DNA of 32,701 nt from positions 1-32,701 of the forward strand of contig CAVJTU010000031.1 of NCBI GenBank assembly GCA_963652495.1, read 5' to 3'. Below the pieces are notes generated by a model. It ran no database searches. It was not told the origin of the DNA and saw only the letters and a list, made by a program, of their open reading frames with translations. Positions 24,423 to 31,039 of this stretch are shown piece after piece (within the stretch, counting starts at the first letter, position 1; every line of letters begins with the position of its first letter). Position numbers and translations under genes: made by a program. The stretch is from Anthropogastromicrobium sp963652495 (GTDB taxonomy: Bacteria > Bacillota > Clostridia > Lachnospirales > Lachnospiraceae).

Positions 24423-24887
24423 ATGTTTCAGGTGGCAGATGGGATAAAGGGCGTACATATTTTAGGCGTGGTTCAAAGTAAGGATGAGTTGGATGGTCTG
24501 ATTCGATCATGCCCAATGAATCCGCAAAGCAGATATGTGCTGATTGAGGTTGGAATGCGAAAAGAGACTGTTCAGGATGTTCTGACGGGTCTTGGTATTT
24601 TGGGAACCATGGCGGGTGCGCAGTATCTGCATGATGCGATAACGATTGCAATCAAAGATCATGAGATGATCGAACGTATCACAAAGCTGATGTATCCGCA
24701 GATTGCAAAGATCCACGATACGACGCCAAGCCGTGTTGAACGTGCGATACGCGTGGCGATTGAGCGCTCATGGCCGCTTGCAGATAGGGAATATAAAAAG
24801 TGTATATTCGGAGAAATGGCAGCAAATGACAGCACAAGACCAACCAATACACAGTACATTCAATGTATTGTAAATTATTTAAAGTAA
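24423..24887 (+). CDS. Stand-alone Spo0A C-terminal DNA-binding domain protein
   Basis: A 154-aa protein. The C-terminal two thirds match the sigma-A-contacting, DNA-binding effector domain of Spo0A (GTMAGAQYLHDAITIAIKD, then MYPQIAKIHDTTPSRVERAI and RVAIERSW, the recognition helix region). The phosphoacceptor receiver domain of Spo0A is absent; the first approximately 45 residues are short and unrecognised. It therefore cannot be a phosphorelay target in the usual way. AGGAGGGG precedes the ATG. It lies between leuA and ilvE and may control branched-chain amino acid genes; that is inference. Confidence 0.82.
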   Translation: MFQVADGIKGVHILGVVQSKDELDGLIRSCPMNPQSRYVLIEVGMRKETVQDVLTGLGILGTMAGAQYLHDAITIAIKDHEMIERITKLMYPQIAKIHDTTPSRVERAIRVAIERSWPLADREYKKCIFGEMAANDSTRPTNTQYIQCIVNYLK

Positions 24888-24945
24888 GTTGTAAAATTTC
24901 TAAGGTAAAAGCCTGAGATGAAGCCTGCCATACAACCAATTTTGC

Positions 24946-24974
24946 TTGAATTATTAATGAAAAAGTTGTATCAT
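24946..24974 (+). promoter_or_regulatory. Promoter of ilvE
   Basis: TTGAAT (24946-24951), 17-bp spacer and TATCAT (24969-24974). It leaves a leader of about 130 nt before the ilvE start. Confidence 0.65.
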
Positions 24975-24991
24975 ATGGGTGTTACTGGAAC

Positions 24992-25072
24992 CCTAAGGGC
25001 TTGCCTTTAGGTTAAGTCAGGGATCGGAATTTGCTGATTCAGTGAGTTTTTTTCTTTGATCCGAGCTAAAGG
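24992..25072 (+). promoter_or_regulatory. Candidate structured leader RNA of ilvE
   Basis: CCTAA (24992-24996) can pair with TTTAGG (25006-25011), or CCTTTAG (25004-25010) can instead pair with CTAAAGG (25066-25072), enclosing GGATC (25021-25025) with GATCC (25058-25062). A run of seven T at about 25047-25053 lies inside. The competing pairings resemble an attenuator or riboswitch, but there is no known aptamer or T-box motif that I recognise. Confidence 0.35.
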
Positions 25073-25111
25073 ATAATCAATCGACAGCAGATGAGAAAGG
25101 AAGCAGACATT

Positions 25112-26137
25112 ATGGAGAAGAAAAATTTGGATTGGAGCAGTCTTGGATTTGGTTATGTTCAGACCGATAAAAGATATGTTTCAAATTATAAAAACGGAAG
25201 GTGGGATGAGGGTACACTGACCTCTGATGCAACAGTTACGATCAGCGAGTGTGCAGGTGTTTTACAGTATGCACAGACCGTATTTGAAGGCATGAAGGCA
25301 TATACCACAGAGAAGGGTCAGATCGTTGTATTTCGTCCGGATTTAAATGCAGAGCGTATGGTGAACTCTGCAAAGAGATTGGAGATGCCGCCGTTCCCAC
25401 AGGAGCGTTTTGTTGATGCTGTAAGACAGGTTGTAAAGGCAAATGAGGGGTATGTTCCGCCGTATGGCTCCGGCGCTACCCTGTATATTCGTCCGTATAT
25501 GTTTGGAAGTGATGCTGTTATCGGTGTAAAGCCGGCAAATGAGTATCAGTTCCGTGTTTTCTGTACACCGGTTGGTCCATACTTTAAGGGCGGCGCAAAG
25601 CCGATTACCATCCGTGTCAGTGACTATGACCGTGCAGCACCGAATGGTACAGGACACATCAAGGCCGGATTGAACTATGCAATGAGTCTTCATGCAATTG
25701 TTGAGGCACACGAGCAGGGTTATGCAGAGAACATGTATCTGGATTCCGCGACACGTACAAAGGTTGAGGAGACCGGTGGCGCGAACTTCCTGTTTGTAAC
25801 AAAGGACGGAAAGGTTGTTACACCAAAGTCCAATACCATCTTGCCATCCATCACACGTCGTTCCTTGGTATACGTTGCAAAGGAGTACTTAGGACTCGAG
25901 GTTGAGGAACGTCCGGTATACTTTGATGAGGTAAAGGATTTCGCAGAGTGTGGTCTTTGCGGAACTGCAGCTGTTATCTCTCCTGTTGGAAAGATTGTTG
26001 ATCATGGTAAGGAAATCTGTCTTCCAAGTGGTATGGAAGACATGGGACCGATCACCAAGAAGCTGTATGAGACTCTGACTGGTATCCAGATGGGACGTAT
26101 CGAGGCTCCAAAGGGTTGGATTGAAGTAATTGATTAA
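25112..26137 (+). CDS. ilvE: Branched-chain amino acid aminotransferase
   Basis: A 341-aa class IV PLP aminotransferase that interconverts leucine, isoleucine and valine with their 2-oxo acids. The PLP lysine lies in GTGHIKAGLNYAMSL (about residue 184), and the family motif ATRTKVEETGGANF and the C-terminal GLCGTAAVISPVG follow. The length matches the 340-aa group of BCATs. The ATG at 25112 has GAAAGGAAG upstream; an in-frame ATG at 25091 lacks one. It lies close to the leuA fusion, forming a small branched-chain amino acid cluster. Confidence 0.93.
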   Translation: MEKKNLDWSSLGFGYVQTDKRYVSNYKNGRWDEGTLTSDATVTISECAGVLQYAQTVFEGMKAYTTEKGQIVVFRPDLNAERMVNSAKRLEMPPFPQERFVDAVRQVVKANEGYVPPYGSGATLYIRPYMFGSDAVIGVKPANEYQFRVFCTPVGPYFKGGAKPITIRVSDYDRAAPNGTGHIKAGLNYAMSLHAIVEAHEQGYAENMYLDSATRTKVEETGGANFLFVTKDGKVVTPKSNTILPSITRRSLVYVAKEYLGLEVEERPVYFDEVKDFAECGLCGTAAVISPVGKIVDHGKEICLPSGMEDMGPITKKLYETLTGIQMGRIEAPKGWIEVID

Positions 26138-26154
26138 TGATACCAGGGTTAAAA

Positions 26155-26184
26155 GGTCAGAAAGCCTTTTGCCCCCAACATCAT
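26155..26184 (+). repeat. REP-like hairpin repeat, copy 4
   Basis: GGTCAGAAAGCC pairs imperfectly with the conserved 3' arm CCTTTTGCCCCC and is followed by AACATCAT. It starts 17 bases after the ilvE stop on the same strand. The 5' arm has diverged while the 3' half is intact. Confidence 0.8.
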
Positions 26185-26255
26185 TGATTAATTAGGGCAT
26201 TGCACTGAAATTTGCAACTATTCACGGTTATGTCAAAATGCTTGCTGTGGAATGG

Positions 26256-26302
26256 AGAACCAGTTTTGGCTGCCTTTCGGCAGCCAAAACTGGTTCTTTT
26301 TC
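26256..26302 (+). terminator. Strong intrinsic terminator after ilvE
   Basis: A perfect 19-bp stem (AGAACCAGTTTTGGCTGCC with its complement) and a TTTC loop, followed by TTTTTC. It ends ilvE transcription and isolates the CRISPR region. Confidence 0.92.
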
Positions 26303-26372
26303 TGATGCTTGTAGATAATCTGCTGACTGTCAATCCTCAAGTAAAGTTACACTATTGGGATGATAATGACTA

Positions 26373-26400
26373 TTCAAAAACAGAAAAAAAATGGTATAAT
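26373..26400 (+). promoter_or_regulatory. Promoter firing into the CRISPR repeats
   Basis: TTCAAA (26373-26378), 16-bp spacer and TATAAT (26395-26400) with a TG extension. The -10 box ends three bases before the first repeat, so a transcript would start within it. The AT-rich stretch 26303-26403 is the likely CRISPR leader. Confidence 0.6.
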
Positions 26401-26403
26401 AAC

Positions 26404-26493
26404 GACGTCCCCGCGTAAGCGGGGGTGAACCTACCATGATATCCATATTTTTTACAGGCTTTTTGTATTCCCCGCGCAAGCGGGGGTGATCCT
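26404..26493 (+). CRISPR. Minimal type I-E CRISPR unit: two repeats, one 32-nt spacer
   Basis: The 29-bp repeats are at 26404-26432 and 26465-26493, with a palindromic stem CCCCGCG-yAAG-CGGGG and 3' end GGTGAwCCT, like type I-E repeats (for example S. thermophilus CRISPR4). The spacer 26433-26464 is exactly 32 nt, the I-E norm. The first repeat has a diverged 5' end (GACGT instead of GTATT) and GAACCT rather than GATCCT. No cas genes are in the window. Confidence 0.9.
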
Positions 26494-26608
26494 CGAATCT
26501 AAGCTACTCGCTCCGGTTAAGCCGAACGAGGATGATGATTCTGCGGCTTTTGACAGTTTCGATGGCTCTGATGCTTCCGAAGAAAAACCAGAAACAAACG
26601 ACACTTAA
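26494..26608 (+). pseudogene. C-terminal fragment of an unrecognised, probably phage, gene
   Basis: An open frame runs from the end of the CRISPR repeat to TAA at 26606-26608. It encodes LESKLLAPVKPNEDDDSAAF then an acidic tail ending EKPETNDT. There is no start or RBS, so only a C-terminus is left. Acidic tails of this kind end some phage structural proteins, such as portals, but I cannot name the family. Confidence 0.4.
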
Positions 26609-26633
26609 AGCATTTTGGGGAAAGCGTGGATAG

Positions 26634-26670
26634 GTGATATTCAGAAATGGATATCACTTATTCTTTTTTT
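26634..26670 (+). terminator. Intrinsic terminator
   Basis: GTGATAT and ATATCAC form the stem, followed by TTATTC and seven T. It would end transcription coming from the CRISPR promoter through the gene fragment. Confidence 0.7.
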
Positions 26671-26684
26671 GTTACAAATTTTCG

Positions 26685-26713
26685 TTGCCATTTTGCCAAA
26701 TGACGTTTATAAT
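26685..26713 (+). promoter_or_regulatory. Promoter of the lipoprotein gene
   Basis: TTGCCA (26685-26690), 17-bp spacer and TATAAT (26708-26713), 44 bp before the ATG. Confidence 0.75.
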
Positions 26714-26757
26714 ATTCTTACAGCGCATTTTGCGTTAAAGAATGGAGGAGAATGAGC

Positions 26758-27585
26758 ATGAGAAGAAGATATATCGCTGCACTGTGCGGCTGTATGGCTC
26801 TGCTATCTGGATGCGGAAAGACGGCAGACGTTAAGACCGTGACCGAAGAACAGTCAGAGCAAGGAACCGTAGCAACATCAGAAGAAGAAACCGAGATTGC
26901 ATCGACAGAAGAAGATTCCCAAAGTTGGGAAATCACGTTTGATGGTATTCCATGGGGAACAACATTTGCAGAAGTCAAAGAGCGGTTTCCAGAATTGAAA
27001 CTATTCGCAAGTCAAGGCAGCCTTGCTAGGGCATATTATGTCAGCACGTTTAAAGAGGGCAACCATGCTATTTCCAATGCTGAGGATGATTCAGCATTGG
27101 CATTTTTGACTTACTCTGATATTGTTACAGATAGCAAATTACATGCAGAAGATTGTAAGATTCTCAAAGCTGAGGATTGCGATATTTGTAGCATTACATT
27201 CTATTTTGCATATGCAACTACAGACGATGGCTACATTGACTACAATAAAGATAGTGCATTGCTATACGGTGTTAATTATAGGGTTGAGGGTGCGGCACAG
27301 ACATTCGGAGATATTGCAGAACGTTTCCGCAAACTTTGTGGCGAGCCGACAGACAACTATTCTAAAGAGGAGTCCGAAGATTCCACATCAAAAATGCACT
27401 ATCTTGTGTGGGAAAATGATGATTATATAGTTGCTATCCATGACGAGGAAGCTGATCTGCTATTCAATCTGTACACATGGCAGAACTCAGTGGAGGTAAC
27501 ATATGCATGGAAAAATGGTGACAAGCTGCTTGATGAGGGAGCGCAAGCATTGCATGAGGTTAAAATCATAAACGCTGAAGAATAG
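26758..27585 (+). CDS. Predicted lipoprotein of unknown function
   Basis: A 275-aa secreted lipoprotein: short basic N-terminus (MRRRYIAA), hydrophobic segment and lipobox LLSGC with the lipidated cysteine near residue 19, followed by a Thr/Glu/Ser-rich linker to about residue 55. The rest is a soluble domain starting WEITFDGIPWGTTFAEVKER, a pattern seen in small repeat-type secreted proteins of Firmicutes; I do not recognise a family. GGAGGAG is seven bases before the ATG at 26758. It has its own promoter and terminator and is bounded by CRISPR repeats and phage gene fragments, so a phage moron or a captured host gene are both possible. Confidence 0.7.
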   Translation: MRRRYIAALCGCMALLSGCGKTADVKTVTEEQSEQGTVATSEEETEIASTEEDSQSWEITFDGIPWGTTFAEVKERFPELKLFASQGSLARAYYVSTFKEGNHAISNAEDDSALAFLTYSDIVTDSKLHAEDCKILKAEDCDICSITFYFAYATTDDGYIDYNKDSALLYGVNYRVEGAAQTFGDIAERFRKLCGEPTDNYSKEESEDSTSKMHYLVWENDDYIVAIHDEEADLLFNLYTWQNSVEVTYAWKNGDKLLDEGAQALHEVKIINAEE

Positions 27586-27596
27586 TTGAAAGATGA

Positions 27597-27631
27597 GGAA
27601 TACCGAAGAACATATGCGGTATTCCTTTTTT
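27597..27631 (+). terminator. Terminator after the lipoprotein gene
   Basis: GGAATACCG / CGGTATTCC stem followed by six T. It lies between convergent reading frames. Confidence 0.9.
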
Positions 27632-27635
27632 GCGC

Positions 27636-27790
27636 TTATTCCACCTTTGCAATGCTCTGTGCCGATATCTCGTAGGCAGTTCTGACTTCTTCAATTCCAT
27701 CTACCACTTTTAAGTATTCGCGGCTCTGGATTCGTCCAGACAGCTTTATCTTGTCTCCAACATTCAGATTGCACGCCTTGCGTGCCGTCT
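27636..27790 (-). pseudogene. C-terminal fragment of a phage-type single-stranded DNA-binding protein
   Basis: The minus-strand frame encodes NLNVGDKIKLSGRIQSREYL and then VDGIEEVRTAYEISAQS with a proper stop. The GRIQSREY and RTAYEIS pattern matches short SSB-like proteins of clostridial phages and integrative elements. The N-terminal part is missing: the frame runs straight into the CRISPR repeat at 27791-27819, which itself is translated as nonsense. It therefore looks like a gene cut at the repeat. Confidence 0.6.
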
Positions 27791-27819
27791 GTATTCCCCG
27801 CGCAAGCGGGGGTGATCCT
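27791..27819 (+). CRISPR. Isolated type I-E CRISPR repeat
   Basis: Identical over 29 bp to the repeat at 26465-26493, in the same orientation, 1297 bp away. The DNA to its left is an ssb fragment; the stop codon of the repressor gene begins at the first base to its right. Confidence 0.9.
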
Positions 27820-28071
27820 TTATTTTTTTTGCTCGTGTACCTCTCTATATAGCGCAGCGTCCTCGGGTCCCTCCACATAGCGCAGAAGATCGCGCGGCTG
27901 CATCTCTAGCACGTAGCACAGACGATCAAGCGTAGCTGCATCTATGCTAGCGTCTCCGCGCTTAAAGCGCGTGAGCGTGGCCTGCGAAAAAAGGTGGCTT
28001 TTCCGGCAGCTGGCAAAAGTCACCCCAGCGGTCCTCAGTGCCGCCATGATATCTATCTTATACTGTAGCAT
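27820..28071 (-). CDS. XRE-family (Cro/CI-like) regulator
   Basis: An 83-aa helix-turn-helix protein (residues about 8-70; SHLFSQATLTRFKRGDASID then DRLCYVLEMQPRDLLRYVEG), typical of small phage or mobile-element repressors. AAAGGAG lies upstream of the ATG. Its promoter holds a palindrome fit for autoregulation and faces a divergent promoter, like a phage immunity switch. The stop codon touches the CRISPR repeat at 27819, so the last residues (HEQKK) could come from the junction. Confidence 0.8.
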   Translation of the reverse strand: MLQYKIDIMAALRTAGVTFASCRKSHLFSQATLTRFKRGDASIDAATLDRLCYVLEMQPRDLLRYVEGPEDAALYREVHEQKK

Positions 28072-28112
28072 ATATGTAACTCCTTTCTTTGCCGCTCGGA
28101 GGGCGGCAACAT

Positions 28113-28126
28113 ATATAGTACTATAT
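28113..28126. promoter_or_regulatory. Palindromic operator in the XRE promoter
   Basis: ATATAGTACTATAT is a perfect 14-bp palindrome overlapping the -10 box (28125-28130) and start region of the minus-strand XRE promoter. It is the likely binding site of the XRE regulator. Confidence 0.55.
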
Positions 28127-28153
28127 AGTATAAAAAGCCGCTTAAAAAGTCAA
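28125..28153 (-). promoter_or_regulatory. Promoter of the XRE regulator
   Basis: On the minus strand TTGACT (28153-28148), 17-bp spacer and TACTAT (28130-28125). The leader then holds a perfect hairpin TTGCCGC/GCGGCAA just before the RBS. Confidence 0.65.
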
Positions 28154-28178
28154 GCAAAAAAAGCACGGAAAAAAGTGC

Positions 28179-28207
28179 TTGATATACATGCTATAGCGTG
28201 CGATACT
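28179..28207 (+). promoter_or_regulatory. Divergent rightward promoter cut off by a CRISPR repeat
   Basis: TTGATA (28179-28184), 17-bp spacer and GATACT (28202-28207). A CRISPR repeat begins six bases downstream, so the original cro-side gene is gone and transcription now enters the repeat. Confidence 0.45.
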
Positions 28208-28213
28208 AGCATC

Positions 28214-28242
28214 GTATTCCCCGCGCAAGCGGGGGTGAACCT
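28214..28242 (+). CRISPR. Isolated type I-E CRISPR repeat
   Basis: A 29-bp repeat with the full GTATTCCCCGCG 5' end and a GAACCT 3' end, 394 bp after the previous repeat and in the same orientation. Confidence 0.88.
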
Positions 28243-28276
28243 ATATTTTTATCAGACAGGAGATGAGAAAAGAATA

Positions 28277-28477
28277 ATGGAAAAGGAATTGGAAACTTTT
28301 GCAGATGCAATATTGAAATGCGAGACCCAAAAAGAAGCTTGTGAAATCGTTTTTGAATGTGGAACAACTATGATCGAAAGATTATGGCAATATTACGACA
28401 AAGATAAAAAAGCAAAACAAGCTTGTGATCATGCTAACGATTTGATAGAGTTCGATGACCCAGACACAATCTATTAG
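28277..28477 (+). CDS. Small phage-type protein of unknown function
   Basis: A 66-aa acidic protein beginning MEKELETFADAILKCETQKE and ending DDPDTIY. AGGAGATGAG is upstream. It lies directly before a gp10-like fragment, the same place as the unrelated 68-aa ORF at 29011 before the second gp10 copy, so it is probably a small gene of a phage head-tail module. I do not recognise the family. Confidence 0.55.
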   Translation: MEKELETFADAILKCETQKEACEIVFECGTTMIERLWQYYDKDKKAKQACDHANDLIEFDDPDTIY

Positions 28478-28485
28478 GAGTGAAT

Positions 28486-28599
28486 ATGGCAAAAACAGCA
28501 GGAAATATTACAATCAAGCTAGACAACACCGATTCGGTACGACACGCTGTAAGGCAACAGATCATGGCAGCACTTGAAGAGTGCGGACTGACTGCGTAA
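28486..28599 (+). pseudogene. N-terminal fragment of HK97 gp10-like phage protein
   Basis: The 37-codon frame MAKTAGNITIKLDNTDSVRH ends at a TAA inside the partial CRISPR repeat. The last 15 codons are almost identical to the gp10-like gene at 29229, after which homology stops exactly where the repeat begins. It is therefore the 5' part of a related but different phage gene, cut at a CRISPR repeat. Confidence 0.7.
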
Positions 28600-28610
28600 G
28601 CGGGGGTGAC
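28594..28610 (+). CRISPR. Partial type I-E CRISPR repeat
   Basis: GCGTAAGCGGGGGTGAC is the 3' half of the repeat in the GCGTAAGC variant seen at 26404. It joins a gp10 fragment to a phage minor head protein remnant. It is 351 bp after the previous repeat, in the same orientation. Confidence 0.75.
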
Positions 28611-28611
28611 T

Positions 28612-28994
28612 TGGTTTCATGAACATGGACATTTAATTGACAACGAGCTAAATACCATGTCAAATGATAATTATTTCAGACGGTTAATGGAAAACAACAC
28701 AAGTTGAACGCTTTTGATAAAGTGGATTCTTCCATTGCTAGTGAATTGCAAGATATGAGAAAATATTCTGCTGTATCGGACTTGCTGGAAGGAATTACAC
28801 AAGGGAATACCAGAGGCATTGCAGGACATGGAAAAATTGAGAATGGTAAGCTAGACTTGACGTATTGGGAGAATAGTAGTAATATCACCTCAGAAGCATT
28901 TGCACATATGTTTGAAGCGCAATTTGACGATTTGCGCTATAACAAGATGAAAGAATATTTTCCAAAATCGTTGAATTATTTTGAGAAAAATTAA
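28612..28994 (+). pseudogene. Frameshifted C-terminal part of a phage minor head protein (HExGH domain)
   Basis: One frame starts right after the partial repeat with WFHEHGHLIDNELNTM and stops at 28690s; a second frame from about 28704 continues with AFDKVDSSIASELQDM and ends with ITSEAFAHMFEAQFDDL and YFPKSLNYFEKN. Together they match the metallopeptidase-like C-terminal domain (HExGH plus downstream SEAFAH) of minor head proteins in clostridial phages. The N-terminus is absent and a frameshift lies near 28690-28704. Confidence 0.6.
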
Positions 28995-29010
28995 AGGAGG
29001 CAGCAAAGGG

Positions 29011-29217
29011 ATGATAAAGAAATTAGAAAAAGCACATACTAAATTCGTTTTACATTTTCACTATTGCCCAGAGTTCCCCACGAATATTGACTTTAACGAG
29101 AATGAATTTGCAGAACTGTTATTAAAATGTGTTACAGATGATTTTGACTACACAATAGAAAAGTATGGCACAGTGGTTCCGAAGAAAATGCCATTACCTG
29201 AAATAATCTATGATTGA
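29011..29217 (+). CDS. Small phage-module protein
   Basis: A 68-aa ORF beginning MIKKLEKAHTKFVLHFHYCP and ending PLPEIIYD. AAAGGAGG lies ten bases upstream. It is located between the minor head remnant and a gp10-like gene, as expected for a phage head-tail module. Function unknown. Confidence 0.55.
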   Translation: MIKKLEKAHTKFVLHFHYCPEFPTNIDFNENEFAELLLKCVTDDFDYTIEKYGTVVPKKMPLPEIIYD

Positions 29218-29228
29218 GGTGATAGAAT

Positions 29229-29489
29229 ATGGCAAAATCAGCAGGAAGCATTGTAATCAAGCTAGACAATACTGACGTAATACGGCGCGCAACAAGGCAA
29301 CAGATCATGGCAGCACTTGAAGAGTGCGGACTGACTGAGGAACGGTATGCAAAAAGGAATTGCCCCGTTGATACTGGAAATCTTCACAACAGTATTGCAC
29401 ACCAGGTGGACGAATAGGGTAATAATTATCTATGTGGAAATATCTGGTATTATAGAAGAAACAGACGGGAGAAAGAGTGAAAAATAAAG
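29229..29489 (+). pseudogene. HK97 gp10-like tail/connector protein, disrupted
   Basis: Frame one encodes 62 residues with the family-typical CPVDTGNLHNSIAHQV and stops at TAG 29415-29417. A +1 frame continues with IYVEISGIIEETDGRKSE, resembling the later YVExGTG...GRK segment of gp10 proteins, and then ends. Usual length is about 120-140 aa, so the gene is frameshifted and truncated next to an IS110 element. Confidence 0.65.
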
Positions 29490-29535
29490 TGGATTTTTGG
29501 GCACACTTATATAAGGATTCATAAAAACCCACTTT
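29486..29535. repeat. Inverted repeat at the edge of the IS110 insertion
   Basis: AAAGTGGATTTTT and AAAAACCCACTTT pair over 13 bp with one mismatch and a 24-nt loop, followed by TT. It may be a terminator or an IS end structure. Confidence 0.5.
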
Positions 29536-29562
29536 TTACAAGTATAGAAAGCAGAAAAAATG

Positions 29563-30835
29563 TTAGTTATCGTTGCGTTTCACTAACTTAGAGCTATCGT
29601 AACCAAGGCTTTCAAGGTAAGCAAAAACATTGTTCTCATTCAGGACAACACGCTCTACATGATTCTGAGAGTCCATCAATTCCTCATAGTCAGTAGGAGT
29701 AAAGAGCTTCTTTTCTGAAACTATGTGGTAAATACAGACCATCATCATTCTTGCAATGGCAATGATTGCCTTTTTTGTGTCCGCGCCGCTTTTTGATTCG
29801 GCCATATTTGATTGCAAAATAAGGCTGTTTTTTACTCTTGATTGCAGCAAGGGCACATTGAACCATCATTGGTTTCAGGTAATCGCCTGCTTTGGCAATT
29901 CGGACAGACTTTTTCTTACCAGCGGATTCATTGTTGGAAGGAGAAAGTCCGCACCAGGAACACAGATGTTTTGCATCATCAAAAATATCCATATTAACGC
30001 CTGTTTCTGTAAGAACAATCGTGGAACTTAACTCTGTCATGCCTGGCATGGTACTGACAAACTCCACGAACTCGTAATAAGGCTTGATGCGGACATAGAG
30101 TTCCACTTCGGTCTGGGTAATCATATCATCGAGATATTCCAGATGCCCTCGGGCAAGCTCCAGTTTTTTAGCCTGGTCTGTTTCAATATTGTAGCCTTTG
30201 ATGGCTTCGATGATTTCGTCAGACTTGGCTTTTGCCCCTTTCTTTATGAGTTTGCGGACAGCTTTTTCATCAATGGAATCAGCGGTATGCGCCAGCAGAT
30301 AAGACATGATTTCGGCTGCTGTTTTGCCAAAAGGGTCAGAGAGCACACAGGCAATGCCGATATTGGAAACGGTCATACAATTCTGGATGCGATTCTTCTC
30401 GGAAGATTTCATGTAGACCAGCTTGAAGCGATATCTGGCAAGTTCCCGGAGCTGGCGGAAATCCTTAGGAGGGATAAAAGAGCATCTGACAAGGTCAAAT
30501 TTGTAGAGGTCTGCAATCCATTTAGAATCCTTTTTGTCCGTTTTCCTGCCTTTGATGGCTTTGACATATTTGGGATGCGTGAGGCAGACATCGATGTCAT
30601 TTTCGAGATAATTAAAAATAGGAATCCAATACTTTCCAGTGGATTCCATACAAACATGATAGCAATTATTCTCGATAAGCCAGTTGTGAAACCTTTGAAT
30701 ATCTGAGTTGATGGTTGAAAAAGACTTTTGCAGATATTCGGATAAGCCGTCATTATTGGTAGTTACGATGGTTGCAACGATAACATTTTTGTGGACATCA
30801 AGTCCACAGCAGATGGAGTATTTTAACTTCATCAT
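29563..30835 (-). pseudogene. IS110-family DEDD transposase, single-base frameshift
   Basis: The N-terminal RuvC-like domain starts CCGLDVHKNVIVATIV (first Asp of DEDD), with a STGKYW and KTDKKDS region. The C-terminal transposase_20 domain includes STMPGM, LCSWCGLSPSNNESAG (catalytic Ser) and GDYLKPMM. At a run of six A (minus strand; 29771-29776) the frame changes: before it KKRRGHKK, after it in another frame AIIAIARMMMVCIYHIV to VKRNDN. A five-A run would restore one frame, so this is a one-base expansion, a sequencing error or, less likely, programmed frameshifting. AAGGTGGTG precedes the ATG at 30835. Confidence 0.85.
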
Positions 30836-30861
30836 AAGTATCACCACCTTAATAAAAAAGG

Positions 30862-31039
30862 AATAGCAACAGTGACTGTCATCCTGCGACTGAATAAACA
30901 TGGTTTATTACCAATGATAAGAGTCCGGGTTCAACGTCCCACTTGTTTGTGCTTGTAAGGATGACGGCACATATAAATATACGGGGTCGAAATAAATTCG
31001 CCACTTCTCCTTCCGTGCTCTGTAGTGTATTGCTATTCC
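30862..31039 (-). ncRNA. Candidate bridge RNA region of the IS110 element
   Basis: The non-coding end upstream of the transposase holds nested complementary arms: GGAATAGCAA (30862-30871) with TTGCTATTCC (31030-31039), and GTCATCCT (about 30879-30886) with AGGATGAC (about 30958-30965). IS110-family elements encode a bridge RNA in this end that selects donor and target DNA. I infer the location from position and pairing; target and donor loops cannot be assigned. Confidence 0.5.

Noticed and set aside
26212..26418. A 68-codon ORF in the region after ilvE
   Set aside because: It runs through the perfect terminator stem and the CRISPR leader and has no RBS.
27636..27878. An 80-aa protein read across the CRISPR repeat
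   Set aside because: The first half is translation of the repeat itself and of the antisense of the XRE gene end; only the ssb fragment to the left of the repeat is meaningful.
27944..28477. A 177-aa ORF on the plus strand across 28214
   Set aside because: It is antisense to the XRE gene and reads through a CRISPR repeat; only the last 66 codons, with their own RBS at about 28258, look real.
30143..30706. A 187-aa ORF on the plus strand inside the IS110 element
   Set aside because: It is antisense to the transposase, which has clear family motifs on the minus strand.
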